DNA of 64,000 bases from Solibacillus sp. FSL R5-0449 (GCF_037975215.1 NZ_CP150239.1:1278001-1342000); one strand, 5' to 3'; positions 40,910 to 51,196 are shown, counted from the stretch's first letter. A program made the numbers and translations. The notes: a model not told the origin generated them from the letters alone.

Positions 40910-41920
40910 TTAATTCCAACAAAAAAACTTCCCGTGTCCATCTGTATTTTGAAGTATCTTGATGGTTTTAGTAATACCTGCATCAATGAAATCGACATGT
41001 AAATCTTTATCCTCCATATTGTTGTAGACATGATAAATGCTTTGAATATGGCTTAGTTGCTGAAGAAGTGTCAATAATTCTGATTTTAATGTAGCGGAAA
41101 ACTGATTTGCGACATGTGTGTGGAAAATAATTATCTGGCTATTTTTAAATTCATGAGATTCAAATAGAGAGGGAATAAGTTTTCTGAAATCCCCGGTCAG
41201 TAAAAGCTTGGGGTATTGCCGGTGAATCGCCTTTGCTTGATCTAAATTTTCTTTGCGTAAAATTTGTTCAGGCCAAATTAGACTTTTCAGCCATAAATAT
41301 TCATCCGAATCTTGTAAATCAATAATATTTAAATCAATCCCGATGCGGTGTAATATGTTCAGGTTTTTCACTGAAGTTAGAGGAGTACCATAGTTTTTTG
41401 CAAAAAGAGTAAGCGGGCTATTTTCATTGCCAAATGAAATCGGCGGTTCTTGTTCTATTTCATACCGATACCCATCCAAATTAAGCAATAGTCCTGCACT
41501 TGTCCCGATTTCCATTAATGTTAACGGAAGTTTTGCTTCTTCCGCGATTTCCGAAAAGATCGGGTAAAGATAGCTGGCCCGCTGTACTTCATTTGTTTGA
41601 ACGGATTTTGTCTGAAACAACTTTAACAGTTCATCGGAATGCTGTGTACAGAAGTCAGTGAGCAACTGAAAGCTTTCTTCCAAATCTACTACATTGGGAT
41701 TTTCGAATAGTTGTTTTAACGGCGTTTCAGTTTGAGCTGATAAATACTGCACAGCCCCAAAAAATAAATTAGGCTTCGGCTGTAACTTCGGTATATGCAT
41801 AATAAGATTTAACAGCTGCTCGTCTGTTTGAATCCTCATCGACCAATATTCGTAAAGCGGGCTATTGTTTTTGGTTTCATGGCTGGCGAAACGTGTGAAG
41901 GCGGTTACTAAATCTTTCAC
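40910..41920 (-). CDS. DUF2332 family protein
   Basis: 336 residues. A central LMEIGTSAGLLLNLDGYRYE (about 145-164) resembles the SAM-binding glycine loop of a Rossmann methyltransferase, a known trait of DUF2332 proteins; the reaction is not known. The C-terminal half carries IIIFHTHVANQFS. No signal peptide. Monocistronic, divergent from the LysR gene at 42032, which may control it. The zinT operator lies just after its stop codon. Confidence 0.8.
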   Translation of the reverse strand: MKDLVTAFTRFASHETKNNSPLYEYWSMRIQTDEQLLNLIMHIPKLQPKPNLFFGAVQYLSAQTETPLKQLFENPNVVDLEESFQLLTDFCTQHSDELLKLFQTKSVQTNEVQRASYLYPIFSEIAEEAKLPLTLMEIGTSAGLLLNLDGYRYEIEQEPPISFGNENSPLTLFAKNYGTPLTSVKNLNILHRIGIDLNIIDLQDSDEYLWLKSLIWPEQILRKENLDQAKAIHRQYPKLLLTGDFRKLIPSLFESHEFKNSQIIIFHTHVANQFSATLKSELLTLLQQLSHIQSIYHVYNNMEDKDLHVDFIDAGITKTIKILQNTDGHGKFFCWN

Positions 41921-42031
41921 TTAAAACACCTCATTTCATGTAGTGTTTACAGTGTATAATAGACTTAAAATTAACGAAATTAATGAATTTTAATCGATTT
42001 AATTAATAATATTAATAAGAGGAGGACCGAT

Positions 42032-42910
42032 ATGGATATAAAATGGCTGAAATCGTTTATTGCGGTTGTTGAGGAAGGGAGTTTTCGAGCGGCTGCAGAA
42101 AAACTGTATATTTCCCAGCCGAGTATTACTGTACATATGAAATTATTAGAGGAGCATTTACAGGTCCAATTGTTTCGCCGAGAACATACAAAGGTAAAGG
42201 TATCGGCAATTGGCGAAAAATATTACCCGATGGCAAAAAAACTTGTGGCTCAAATAGAAGCAAGTACAAAAGAGATTCACCTGGAAGCCCTGCATCCGGC
42301 TGTACCATTAATAATTTCTGTCTCACCGGCGTTGCTTTATACGAATCTATTAGAACGAATACATGACTTTATTGAAGAAAATCAACAATATAATGTAGAA
42401 ATTGTAATGGAAGATCAAATCCTTTTAAAGAGCGCGATTAAAGAACAGCGAATAGATGTAGCATTAGGTTTACATAAATTCATTTCTAAAGACTTTCATT
42501 CGGAGCGCATTGACCGTTCTCCATTAAAACTGGTCCATTCTTCTAAGTTACAGCTTACGGAAAAGCAGTTGGATTTACAGCTTAAAGCACTTTTTGCTGA
42601 GCATCCGCTTTATATAGGGTATTTAAATGAACATACCCCTGTAGTTGAATATTTAAATAGTGAGTACGTTATTAAGAAATTCCACAAAATAAAAGATGTT
42701 ATTTTTGCTATTAAATTGATTAAGGAAGGTTTAGGCATCGGGCTATTGCCAGAAAGTTTGATTTCAGATGAGATTGAAGCGGATATGTTAAGGGTAGTGG
42801 ATATAGGACCTATTGCAACGATTTATCCGGTAGATATTTATATGAGCCATTTAAGAAATTCGGCTAAAGTTAGTCCTTTAACGGGTTTTATACGACAAAT
42901 GAGCCATTGA
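42032..42910 (+). CDS. LysR-family transcriptional regulator
   Basis: 292 residues. The N-terminal winged helix-turn-helix (MDIKWLKSFIAVVEEGSFRAAAEKLYISQPSIT is the region, residues 1-33) is typical, followed by the two-lobed periplasmic-like effector domain (about 90-290). Start follows GAGGAGGA. The 111-base divergent gap with the DUF2332 gene holds AT-rich sequence with AATTAATGAATTTTAATCG dyad-like runs, a plausible operator. Effector unknown. Confidence 0.9.
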   Translation: MDIKWLKSFIAVVEEGSFRAAAEKLYISQPSITVHMKLLEEHLQVQLFRREHTKVKVSAIGEKYYPMAKKLVAQIEASTKEIHLEALHPAVPLIISVSPALLYTNLLERIHDFIEENQQYNVEIVMEDQILLKSAIKEQRIDVALGLHKFISKDFHSERIDRSPLKLVHSSKLQLTEKQLDLQLKALFAEHPLYIGYLNEHTPVVEYLNSEYVIKKFHKIKDVIFAIKLIKEGLGIGLLPESLISDEIEADMLRVVDIGPIATIYPVDIYMSHLRNSAKVSPLTGFIRQMSH

Positions 42911-42917
42911 AAAATAG

Positions 42918-42945
42918 GTGAAGCATCATTACTGCTTCACTTATT
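42918..42945. terminator. Hairpin between the LysR gene and the DUF2691 gene
   Basis: GTGAAGCA (42918-42925) pairs with TGCTTCAC (42933-42940). The T-run is weak on the plus strand and better on the minus strand (TATTTTT). Confidence 0.6.
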
Positions 42946-42948
42946 CAT

Positions 42949-43410
42949 TCAAAATGAGGTCAATGTTGTGCGAAGGTCATTTTCATCTGTAATGTATTCA
43001 ATATTTTCGTATCCATTCTGAACCGCTTTTTTATAAATACAATCAATTACATGCTCATCTTTTGCATAGATTGTTACATAGGAACTATCAACGATTAACA
43101 GGACGATTTCACATTGACTCACTAGAAAATCTTCATATGTAAATATGTCCTGCACAGCTGTATGTTCTTTAAATGCTTTTAAGTCTGTAAATATTACATA
43201 ATAGTCCTTTGCAGTGATTTGGTTGTAAAGGTCTTCACCGGTATATGTAAAAGGCTGCGGAAACATTGCAGCTCCTAGCTGATTGTTTTCAATATAATAT
43301 GCCTCTCCGTCACCTGCCTTCCAAAAGTAAATTTCGATGTTGATGTCCTCTAAAATTTCATATAAATAACGGCCGTATTCGTTCGGTATTTCAAAAGACA
43401 AACCTCTCAT
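42949..43410 (-). CDS. DUF2691 family protein
   Basis: 153 residues, acidic and tyrosine-rich, soluble. The start MRGLSFEIPNEYGRYLYEIL and the FPQPFTYTGEDLY segment match what I recall of DUF2691 proteins in Bacillales, which have no assigned function. GAGAGGAGATG gives a strong ribosome site. The 330-base gap between this gene and dynA (43411-43740) is AT-rich with no ORF. I see only a weak -10 (TATAGA near 43682) and a short AGCC/GGGCT dyad there. Confidence 0.75.
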   Translation of the reverse strand: MRGLSFEIPNEYGRYLYEILEDINIEIYFWKAGDGEAYYIENNQLGAAMFPQPFTYTGEDLYNQITAKDYYVIFTDLKAFKEHTAVQDIFTYEDFLVSQCEIVLLIVDSSYVTIYAKDEHVIDCIYKKAVQNGYENIEYITDENDLRTTLTSF

Positions 43411-43740
43411 GGTTCATCATCTCCTCTCACAATCATTTAAAAAATGGGCGATATATTGCTCCAATCTTTTTATTTTCTCATTATACTGATATTATGTTGG
43501 GTATTGACGTGATTTTATAAATCTATACAATACATTCATGAAAATGAATTCAAATGCGCATAATAAACTGGTTATTCCAAAATAGCAAATTAAGCAGAAA
43601 ACAGCTAATATTTAATGGAAATATGCGGGGAACAATAATTTTAAAAAAATACTAGCCGATTTTCCGGGCTAAGCATGGTACTATAGAAATGTGACGAATT
43701 TAAGGCAAAAAGATATAAATTGATATAAAGGGGTAGTAAT

Positions 43741-46700
43741 ATGACGATGTTTGACGAGAAAATTCAGGGATTGTTACAGCAATCGGCATTACAATACATA
43801 ATTTATAAAAAAAATGAAGATACAGAACGAATTGAAAAACTTCATTTATTTGCACGCAAGCTTTTACAAAAGGAATTTGTTATCGGGTTTGCCGGTCACT
43901 TTTCTGCAGGTAAATCGAGTATGATCAATGCGCTTTCTGGAGAAAACATTTTGGCGACAAGTCCAATTCCGACAAGTGCGAACATCGTAAAAGTGCATAA
44001 ATCTGATGAAGATTTTGCGATTCTATATTTGCACAATGAAAAGCCGGTAAAATTTGAAGCGGGCTATGATATTAAGCAAGTAAAAGAACTGAGCAAAAAC
44101 GGTGAATTGGTATCACAAATTGAAATTGGACACAGTACATCGAGCTTGCCTGAAGGGGTAACGGTGATGGATACTCCGGGTGTTGACTCAACAGACGATG
44201 CACATGCAATGAGTACTGAATCTGCATTGCATATTGCCGATATGGTATTTTACACAATGGACTACAACCATGTGCAATCAGAACTGAATTTCCAATTTAC
44301 TAAGCAATTGATGAAATACAATCCAAATGTATATTTAATCGTCAATCAAATCGACAAACACCGCGAAGCTGAATTATCATTTGAAGATTTTAAACAATCT
44401 GTTCACAACTCGTTTGCAGCTTGGGGTGTTTACCCGAAAAATATTTTCTTCACTTCACTGCGTGAAAAAGAGCTTCCGAACAACGATTTTGATCAAGTAA
44501 AGAAAATCGTCATGGATTCGATGAACGACTGGCAGGAACAATTAATTTCAACTGCAGAAAATACGCTAACAAAGCTTCAGCATGAGCATGAAGCGTATTT
44601 GGAAGAAGAAAAGCAGGATCGCTTCACTACATATGCTGAATTCGTTTCTGAAGACGACTGGCAGCATCGTGAAGATATTTTAGAGCAATATGAAAAGCTG
44701 ACACGTCAAACAGAACTATTCTCGTTTGATGTATTTGATAAGCAGTTCGATGAAAAACGTAAAGACTTGCTTGCCAATGCGGCGATTATGCCGGCGGATG
44801 TACGTGATAAATTACGTGCTTATTTAGAAAGTCAGCAAGAGGACTTCAAAGTTGGCGGACTGTTTACAGCGAAAAAGAAAACAGCAGAAGAGAAATCACG
44901 ACGTCAGGAAGAAGCATATGCAAGCTTTAATCATGTTGTCCAATCTCAAATTAGCGGTCATATTAAAGCAATGATGAAACAAGCATTAAAAGATGTTGGT
45001 GCATTGAACGACGAGCGTGCCGCAAGTATTGACAATAAGGAATTTAATTTCCCATTCTCGATTATTGAAGATCAAGTACAAAAGAGCGCGGTCATAACGG
45101 GCGATGCGGTATTAAATTTTGCAAATCGTGTATCGGATGCGACAAAGCGTTACTTTATTCAAACAACGGATGCGTGGAAGCTAGAGCAAAAAGATACATT
45201 GGAACAGGTTGCGCGTGAAGCGGCAGCACCAGTTAAGCTTAAAATTAATGCTATGTCTGAAAAGGTGCATGCACTTCAGCATATTATGCAAATCGAGAAA
45301 TTCCAGGCATTCAGCAGCACATTGATGAAACAAGTTTCCAATGAAATTCGTGCGGAATCCAAAATTTATTTGGAAAACTGGAAGCGTGAACATGAGCAGG
45401 CATTGAAAGATATCCGTCCATTTGATGAGTCGATGTTACAATTGAAAGACCAGGAAACAGAACTTGCTGCTGAACAGACGCAGGAAAAAGCAGGTTCAGG
45501 TTTGAATGTTGATAAAGTAACGGAAAAAGCATTGAAGACGGCGCATATTATTAAAGATGTACAAGGCTTCAAAGAAGTGTCCAGCTTCCTGACAAAAAAA
45601 GTGGAACGTCTGCAAAAACGCGACTTTACGATTGCCTTATTCGGTGCGTTCAGTGCGGGTAAATCAAGCTTTTCAAATGCCTTGATGGGTGAGCGTGTTT
45701 TACCAGTATCACCAAACCCGACGACAGCAGCGATTAACAAAATTCGTCCTGTCACACCGGAACATCCCCATGAAACAGCCGATGTTCATCTGAAGAATGA
45801 AGCGCAGCTGCTGGAAGATATTCAAGGCTCGTATGCAGCGATTGGCCTTCAAGTATCATCACTGAAAGAAGCGTATGATCGTGCAGAAGAAGGGCTGGCA
45901 GTTCCATTAACAGATGAGCGTCTGAATGTCCATAAATCATTTATCCGTGCATATTCGGAAGGTTATGAAACATTTATCACTAAACTAGGCACAACATTAC
46001 GTGTTAACCGTCATGATTTTGAAAAATACGTAGCCCAGGAAAACCGCTCTTGTTTCGTGGACAATATCGATTTCTACTTTGATTCACCACTAACACGTAT
46101 GGGCGTAACATTAGTAGACACACCGGGTGCCGATTCGATCAACGCGCGTCACACTGGTGTAGCATTCGATTATATTCGAAATGCCGACGCCATTCTTTTC
46201 ATTACGTACTACAACCATGCATTCGCAAAAGCGGACCGTGAGTTCTTAATCCAGCTAGGACGTGTAAAAGATGCATTTGAACTGGATAAAATGTTCTTTA
46301 TCGTAAATGCGATTGACTTGGCTTCTACAATGGAAGAAGAGGAAGAAGTAAAAGGTTATGTTCGTTCAGAACTTCAGAGATTCGGTATTCGTTTCCCAAG
46401 ACTGTACGGAGTATCGAGCTTACTGGCCTTAAAAGAAAAGCAGGATCAGCTTGAACATCAGTCAGGTATGGCACCATTTGAAGATGCATTCCATCACTTC
46501 CTGAATGATGAACTGATGGGCATTGCGGTACAGGCACTTCAAGAAGAAGTGGATAAAACAGAAGCACGCCTGAATGATTTAATTACACAAACCGAAGAAA
46601 ACCTGAAGCGTAAAGATGAGCGTCTTGATGAATTGGCTCATTTGGAAAAGCTTGTGCGTTCCAAATTCCAATCAACGCAGACAGCCATGCTTGAAAGTGA

Positions 46701-47352
46701 AACAAAACAGGAACTGGATGAACTGTTATACTATGTACTGCAACGGGTGTACTACCGCTATCCGGACTTCTACCGTGAAAGCTATAATCCGTCCACTTTC
46801 GCGCAAATGCCTGCTCAGCAAGCATTGCAAACAGCTTTAAAAGAAGTGCTTCAAGCATTGAGCTTTGACTTCGCACAGGAATTGCGTGTAACGAATTTCC
46901 GCTTAGCTCAATTTGTTGAGAAGAAAATGAAGGAATTGTTCAAAGATGAGGCACGTGAATTAAAAGAATTGAACCCAAGCTTTGCATTTTTAAGCTATGA
47001 ATCAAAAGAGCCGGAGATTTTAGATTTCACTGGTCCATTTACGGATTCTACACCATATGAAGGCGTAAAATCACACTTTAAAAATGTGAAGGCATTCTTT
47101 GAAAAGAATGAAAAAGAGCAATTGCGTGATGCCTTGGAAAAATTAACAAAACCAGATGCACAAAGTTATCTGGATGTGGAAAAGGCTAAAATTATGGAGT
47201 GGGCCGGCAGCTATATCGCCATTGAGGCAGAAGGATTGCGCCAGCATATGCTTGAACAGGCAGTCGAGCAAATTGAAACAGAACGTTTGTTACTTCAAGA
47301 AGAAAATCGCTTAGCTGTTTGGAAAGATATTTACGCGCAACTACAAGCGTAA
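43741..47352 (+). CDS. dynA: Double-headed dynamin-like GTPase DynA (YpbR)
   Basis: 1203 residues, close to the 1193 of B. subtilis DynA. It is a fusion of two dynamin modules. Head 1 has G1 GHFSAGKSSM (about 52-61), DTPGVDST and NQIDKH. Head 2 has G1 GAFSAGKSSF (about 635-644), DTPGADSI and NAIDLA. Long charged coiled-coil stalks follow each head. DynA tethers and fuses membranes and helps in phage and antibiotic membrane stress. ATG 43741 follows AAGGGGTAG. A sulfurtransferase gene starts 14 bases after the stop. Confidence 0.95.
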   Translation: MTMFDEKIQGLLQQSALQYIIYKKNEDTERIEKLHLFARKLLQKEFVIGFAGHFSAGKSSMINALSGENILATSPIPTSANIVKVHKSDEDFAILYLHNEKPVKFEAGYDIKQVKELSKNGELVSQIEIGHSTSSLPEGVTVMDTPGVDSTDDAHAMSTESALHIADMVFYTMDYNHVQSELNFQFTKQLMKYNPNVYLIVNQIDKHREAELSFEDFKQSVHNSFAAWGVYPKNIFFTSLREKELPNNDFDQVKKIVMDSMNDWQEQLISTAENTLTKLQHEHEAYLEEEKQDRFTTYAEFVSEDDWQHREDILEQYEKLTRQTELFSFDVFDKQFDEKRKDLLANAAIMPADVRDKLRAYLESQQEDFKVGGLFTAKKKTAEEKSRRQEEAYASFNHVVQSQISGHIKAMMKQALKDVGALNDERAASIDNKEFNFPFSIIEDQVQKSAVITGDAVLNFANRVSDATKRYFIQTTDAWKLEQKDTLEQVAREAAAPVKLKINAMSEKVHALQHIMQIEKFQAFSSTLMKQVSNEIRAESKIYLENWKREHEQALKDIRPFDESMLQLKDQETELAAEQTQEKAGSGLNVDKVTEKALKTAHIIKDVQGFKEVSSFLTKKVERLQKRDFTIALFGAFSAGKSSFSNALMGERVLPVSPNPTTAAINKIRPVTPEHPHETADVHLKNEAQLLEDIQGSYAAIGLQVSSLKEAYDRAEEGLAVPLTDERLNVHKSFIRAYSEGYETFITKLGTTLRVNRHDFEKYVAQENRSCFVDNIDFYFDSPLTRMGVTLVDTPGADSINARHTGVAFDYIRNADAILFITYYNHAFAKADREFLIQLGRVKDAFELDKMFFIVNAIDLASTMEEEEEVKGYVRSELQRFGIRFPRLYGVSSLLALKEKQDQLEHQSGMAPFEDAFHHFLNDELMGIAVQALQEEVDKTEARLNDLITQTEENLKRKDERLDELAHLEKLVRSKFQSTQTAMLESETKQELDELLYYVLQRVYYRYPDFYRESYNPSTFAQMPAQQALQTALKEVLQALSFDFAQELRVTNFRLAQFVEKKMKELFKDEARELKELNPSFAFLSYESKEPEILDFTGPFTDSTPYEGVKSHFKNVKAFFEKNEKEQLRDALEKLTKPDAQSYLDVEKAKIMEWAGSYIAIEAEGLRQHMLEQAVEQIETERLLLQEENRLAVWKDIYAQLQA

Positions 47353-47366
47353 GGAGGATCTTTTTA

Positions 47367-48164
47367 ATGACGAATATTTTTGTGACCGCAAATCGAATGG
47401 AAAGAACAGGTCGTTTGATCGATACTAGATTTGATATGAGCAATTTAGAGTCAGGCAGAAAGATGTATGAAGAGGGCCATATTGAAGGGGCGGTATACTG
47501 GGATTTAAATACCGATCTGTCGGATTTAACAAAAGAAGAAGGCAGACACCCGCTTCCGGAAAAGAAGCAGCTTCAGGCTTTGTTTGAAAAGCATGGATTG
47601 AATTACAATGATGCCATCTATATTTATGATCAAGGTGCAGCAGCATACGCAACACGTGCATGGTGGATATTGCATTATGCAGGCTTCAAGCATGCCTATG
47701 TTGTAAATGGCGGCTTTGAAGCACTGAAGGATGCAGGATTCCCTGTAACGACAGAAATCCCTGAATTTAAGGAAAGTAAGCTTGATTTACAATGGAATGA
47801 CGATATTTTACTAAAGCGTCAGGACATTATGCACATTATTGAAGGAAAACGAAAAGCGACATTAATCGATGCCCGCGCACCGGAACGTTACCGTGGTGAG
47901 ACAGAACCGTTTGATAAAGTGGCAGGACATATACCGACAGCTAAAAACTATGATTGGGAACAGCTGCGCAATGGCTCGGAACTCGTTATTACTTCATCTC
48001 TTCTTCAACAAGTTCCAAAAGATGAGGAAGTAGTTGTCTATTGCGGATCAGGTGTTACAGCGACACCGGTATATACTGTGTTGAAGGAAGCAGGCTATCA
48101 AAATATAAAAATCTATATGGCAGGCTATAGTGATTGGGTAAATCATCATTCTGTCGAGAAATAA
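47367..48164 (+). CDS. Two-domain sulfurtransferase (rhodanese / mercaptopyruvate type)
   Basis: 265 residues with two rhodanese domains. The first (about 5-115) lacks an active cysteine loop. The second ends with the active loop VYCGSGVTAT (Cys about 228), the CGSGVT form that is shared by 3-mercaptopyruvate and thiosulfate sulfurtransferases. ATG 47367 follows AAGGAGGATC. It probably shares a transcript with dynA. Sulfur acceptor unknown. Confidence 0.9.
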   Translation: MTNIFVTANRMERTGRLIDTRFDMSNLESGRKMYEEGHIEGAVYWDLNTDLSDLTKEEGRHPLPEKKQLQALFEKHGLNYNDAIYIYDQGAAAYATRAWWILHYAGFKHAYVVNGGFEALKDAGFPVTTEIPEFKESKLDLQWNDDILLKRQDIMHIIEGKRKATLIDARAPERYRGETEPFDKVAGHIPTAKNYDWEQLRNGSELVITSSLLQQVPKDEEVVVYCGSGVTATPVYTVLKEAGYQNIKIYMAGYSDWVNHHSVEK

Positions 48165-48182
48165 AATGGACCTGCTGAACAG

Positions 48183-48217
48183 GCCGTTATGTAAATTATT
48201 TTTACATAGCGGCTTTT
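48183..48217 (+). terminator. Terminator after dynA-sulfurtransferase
   Basis: GCCGTTATGTAAA (48183-48195) pairs, with one G-U, with TTTACATAGCGGC (48201-48213), followed by TTTTT. Confidence 0.9.
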
Positions 48218-48300
48218 TGCCGTTCAGAAAATTAGGGTTGATTTCCAATATTTATGATAAAGTGATAGTGTAGAAAATACTGGTCAAAGGAGTGAGAAAA

Positions 48301-49107
48301 ATGTTATTTAAGAAAAAAACGGAGCTGAGTGAAAAGAACGGAGTAAAAATGATGAATGGATCTGTTCAATTTCAAGCTATTCACTTGAATGTTCATTGCT
48401 TTGAAGTGGACGGTATACTCATCGATACAGGTTCTGCCTCACTTCTTAAACAGTTTAAGCCTTTTTTCGAACAGATGGACGTTGATCAGATTATGTTGAC
48501 CCATTATCATGAAGATCACTCCGGAGGCGCGCATTTTTTGCAGAAAACTTATGATCTGCCAATATTTATGCATCCGCTCAATATAGAAGAAAGTGCTAAG
48601 AAAGCAAACTATCCTTTATACCGCAAACTGTTCTGGGGGGCAAGACGGCCGTTTCTAGCACAGCCTGTTGGCGATTCTTTTTCATCAAGAACTGCTGAGT
48701 GGAAAGTGATTGAAACTCCCGGACATACAGAGGACCATGTAGCCTATTTAAATGAATCGACAGGTCAACTTTTTACAGGAGATCTGTATGTAACACCGAA
48801 AACAAAAGTCGTTTTGCGTGAAGAGAGCATTCCACAAATTATCCGATCGCTGGAGAAAGTATTAACATACGACTTTCTAGAAATCTATTGTAATCATGCA
48901 GGATATATTGAAAATGGGAGAGACGTTTTACTACGAAAACTTTATTACTTAAAAGAGCTAAGTGCTAAAATCGAAATGATGAACGAAGAGGGTTTGACAA
49001 CGGATGAAATAACAGCGCAGCTTTTCAATAAAAAGTATCCGATTACTAAACTGTCTTTAGGCGAATGGGATGCGGCACATATTGTTTCTTCTGTGCTGAA
49101 CAAATAA
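48301..49107 (+). CDS. Metallo-beta-lactamase-fold hydrolase
   Basis: 268 residues. The dinuclear zinc motif THYHEDHSGG (HxHxDH, about 68-77) is complete, with a later ETPGHTEDH histidine, LFTGDLYV aspartate and CNHAG histidine. Substrate unknown; glyoxalase II-like and quorum-quenching enzymes share the fold. Start at 48301 with AAAGGAGTG upstream. Monocistronic between two terminators. Confidence 0.88.
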   Translation: MLFKKKTELSEKNGVKMMNGSVQFQAIHLNVHCFEVDGILIDTGSASLLKQFKPFFEQMDVDQIMLTHYHEDHSGGAHFLQKTYDLPIFMHPLNIEESAKKANYPLYRKLFWGARRPFLAQPVGDSFSSRTAEWKVIETPGHTEDHVAYLNESTGQLFTGDLYVTPKTKVVLREESIPQIIRSLEKVLTYDFLEIYCNHAGYIENGRDVLLRKLYYLKELSAKIEMMNEEGLTTDEITAQLFNKKYPITKLSLGEWDAAHIVSSVLNK

Positions 49108-49123
49108 ATATGAGAATTATGGT

Positions 49124-49152
49124 CTAGTAAGTTGTAACTTGCTAGGCTTTTT
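49124..49152 (+). terminator. Terminator after the metallo-hydrolase gene
   Basis: CTAGTAAGTT (49124-49133) pairs, with one G-U, with AACTTGCTAG (49136-49145), followed by GCTTTTTT. The two-base loop means the top pairs open. Confidence 0.75.
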
Positions 49153-49420
49153 TAGTAGAAATTGCTGCTGAAAAAAATAACTATTACGAAACTTAAAATT
49201 TACATTGGCTTTACAATTAACATTGCTTAATAAAGGGTATGGAAGAAGAAACATTAATATTTGTAGAGATTACTGCCAAAATGGCTGTTTAAAAGCATTA
49301 AATCAACAAATTTCTGTTAATTTCAGAATATTTCATCAAAAATCGGCTAAAATTAACAGGATAAGTACTGGGAGCTATGTTTCACGATTGTAAAGCTTTT
49401 GTAAATAACATAGATTAATG

Positions 49421-49450
49421 TTGAAGATATTGAAAAATCGGTGTTATGAT
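49421..49450 (+). promoter_or_regulatory. Candidate promoter of the Pit operon
   Basis: TTGAAG (49421-49426), 18 bases, TATGAT (49445-49450). The 344-base gap 49153-49496 holds nothing else that I can support; a 62-codon ORF at 49205-49393 has no ribosome site. Confidence 0.5.
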
Positions 49451-49496
49451 TACCTAGGTTTTAATATACAAACTTCATTTTAGGAGGATTTATTCG

Positions 49497-50117
49497 ATGT
49501 TTAATTCTAAAAAACCGGATCCATTTTTTGAAGGATTATTAAATATTGCAAAAAATGTACAACAAGGTGCCAACTATGCTAAAGAATCGACAATTACTAC
49601 TGTATCAGAACTAAAACAAATTCAAATTAAAATGAAGTCCTATGAAACAGCAGGGGACAAGCTGATCCATGAATTAATCGTGAAATTAAACGATTCGTTT
49701 ATGACACCAATTGAACGAGAAGATATTTTATCATTGGCTATTAAACTGGACGATATTCTGGATGGCATTGAAAATACAATTGCCCACTTCGAAATGTACT
49801 CTTTTACAGAAGTGAACCAGTACATGCGTGACTTTGTAGATTATATTGCCAAATCATCAGATGAAGCAGTAAAAGCAATGGAGTTATTGAATAAAAAAGA
49901 TTTAATCGGAATGCGTCAACATGCAATTCTGATCAAAGATTATGAGCGTGAATGTGATGAAATTTTCCGTAAATCCATTACTGAACTATTCCAGACTGAA
50001 AAAGATCCAATTCGCTTAATCATCTTTAAAGATTTATATGAGCAGTTAGAAGAAATTGCGGACTACTGCCAAAATGTAGCGAATACAATCGAATCAATTA
50101 TTATGCGAAATGCATAA
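49497..50117 (+). CDS. DUF47 family PhoU-like Pit accessory protein
   Basis: 206 residues, all helical, of the DUF47/PhoU_div family. The conserved ETAGDKLIHELI and IALKLDDILDGIENTI-type segments (metal-binding ExxxD and DxxxD, seen here as SLAIKLDDILDGIE) are clear. These proteins adjust Pit transporter activity or phosphate signalling. TAGGAGGATT precedes the ATG. The pit gene starts 17 bases after the stop, which confirms the pairing. Confidence 0.92.
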   Translation: MFNSKKPDPFFEGLLNIAKNVQQGANYAKESTITTVSELKQIQIKMKSYETAGDKLIHELIVKLNDSFMTPIEREDILSLAIKLDDILDGIENTIAHFEMYSFTEVNQYMRDFVDYIAKSSDEAVKAMELLNKKDLIGMRQHAILIKDYERECDEIFRKSITELFQTEKDPIRLIIFKDLYEQLEEIADYCQNVANTIESIIMRNA

Positions 50118-50134
50118 TGAAAAAGGAGTAAATT

Positions 50135-51151
50135 ATGGATACGTTATTAATCATTACCGTACTCGTTGTCATCTTTGCGCTGGCATTCGATTTTATTAAC
50201 GGTTTCCATGATACAGCGAATGCGATCGCAACATCTGTTTCGACGCGAGCACTAAAACCTCGAGTAGCTGTTCTGTTAGCGGCATTTATGAACTTTATAG
50301 GTGCAATGACGTTTGTAGGTGTAGCAAAAGCTGTAGCATCTGGAATTGTGGATCCATTCTCTTTAAACGCATTTGAAGGGGATACAACAGGATCTGTCGT
50401 AATTTTGGCAGCATTATGTTCTGCCATCACATGGAACTTATTAACTTGGTATTTCGGTATTCCATCAAGTTCTTCACATACTTTAATCGGTTCAATTGCT
50501 GGTGCAGCAGTGGCATCTGCAGGTATGAATATTTTAAACTATGAAGGCTTCTTTAAAATTTTGCAGGCGTTAATCATTTCGCCGATCTTAGCATTAACTC
50601 TTGGTTTTATCGTAATGAAATTATTCAAATTTATTTTCCACCGTTCACCATTGTACGGAACAACGAAAGCATTCCGTTTAACGCAAATCGGTACAGCGGC
50701 ATTACAATCGTTTACACATGGTACGAATGATGCGCAAAAAGCGATGGGTATTATTACAATGGCTCTAATCGCGGCAAACTTGCAATCAACTGATGAAGTA
50801 CAAAACTGGGTACGTTTTGCCTGTGCACTGGCGATGGGTCTTGGGACATCGGTAGGCGGATATAAAATCATTAAAACAGTCGGCGGTAAGATCATGAAAA
50901 TCCGACCGGTCAACGGGGTAGCTGCTGACTTAACTTCGGCATCGATCATTTTTGGTGCCACAGTCATCGCACTACCGGTTTCGACAACACATGTAATTTC
51001 TTCTGCAATTATGGGTGTCGGTGCAGCACAACGTGTGAAAGGCGTTAAATGGGGGATGGCACGTAAAATTGTAGTGACGTGGTTTATCACATTGCCAATT
51101 TCCGCATTAATGGCCGGATTATTCTACTTCTTAATTAGCCTTATTTTCTAA
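50135..51151 (+). CDS. pit: Low-affinity inorganic phosphate transporter Pit
   Basis: 338 residues with about ten transmembrane helices. The duplicated PHO4 signatures are present: DFINGFHDTANAIATSVSTRAL (residues 12-33 in two pieces) and the second half TFTHGTNDAQKAMGII together with PVSTTHVISSAIMGVG. Pit imports metal-phosphate with protons. Start follows AAAAGGAG. Second gene of the DUF47-pit operon, followed by a terminator. Confidence 0.95.
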   Translation: MDTLLIITVLVVIFALAFDFINGFHDTANAIATSVSTRALKPRVAVLLAAFMNFIGAMTFVGVAKAVASGIVDPFSLNAFEGDTTGSVVILAALCSAITWNLLTWYFGIPSSSSHTLIGSIAGAAVASAGMNILNYEGFFKILQALIISPILALTLGFIVMKLFKFIFHRSPLYGTTKAFRLTQIGTAALQSFTHGTNDAQKAMGIITMALIAANLQSTDEVQNWVRFACALAMGLGTSVGGYKIIKTVGGKIMKIRPVNGVAADLTSASIIFGATVIALPVSTTHVISSAIMGVGAAQRVKGVKWGMARKIVVTWFITLPISALMAGLFYFLISLIF

Positions 51152-51155
51152 TTTT

Positions 51156-51196
51156 AAAACGGCGCTCAATCATTAATATTGAGCAGCCGTTTTTTG
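51156..51196 (+). terminator. Terminator of the Pit operon
   Basis: AAAACGGC and CTCAAT pair with ATTGAG and GCCGTTTT (a small internal loop between), followed by TT. Loop CATTAAT. Confidence 0.8.

Noticed and set aside
45366-45755. 129-codon minus-strand ORF inside dynA, and similar long shadow ORFs (for example 57456-58088, 50539-51090)
   Set aside because: They lie wholly within strongly supported genes on the other strand, lack ribosome sites, and their composition mirrors the sense codons.
49205-49393. 62-codon plus-strand ORF before the DUF47 gene
   Set aside because: No Shine-Dalgarno sequence, composition unlike neighbouring proteins, and it ends in AT-rich promoter sequence.
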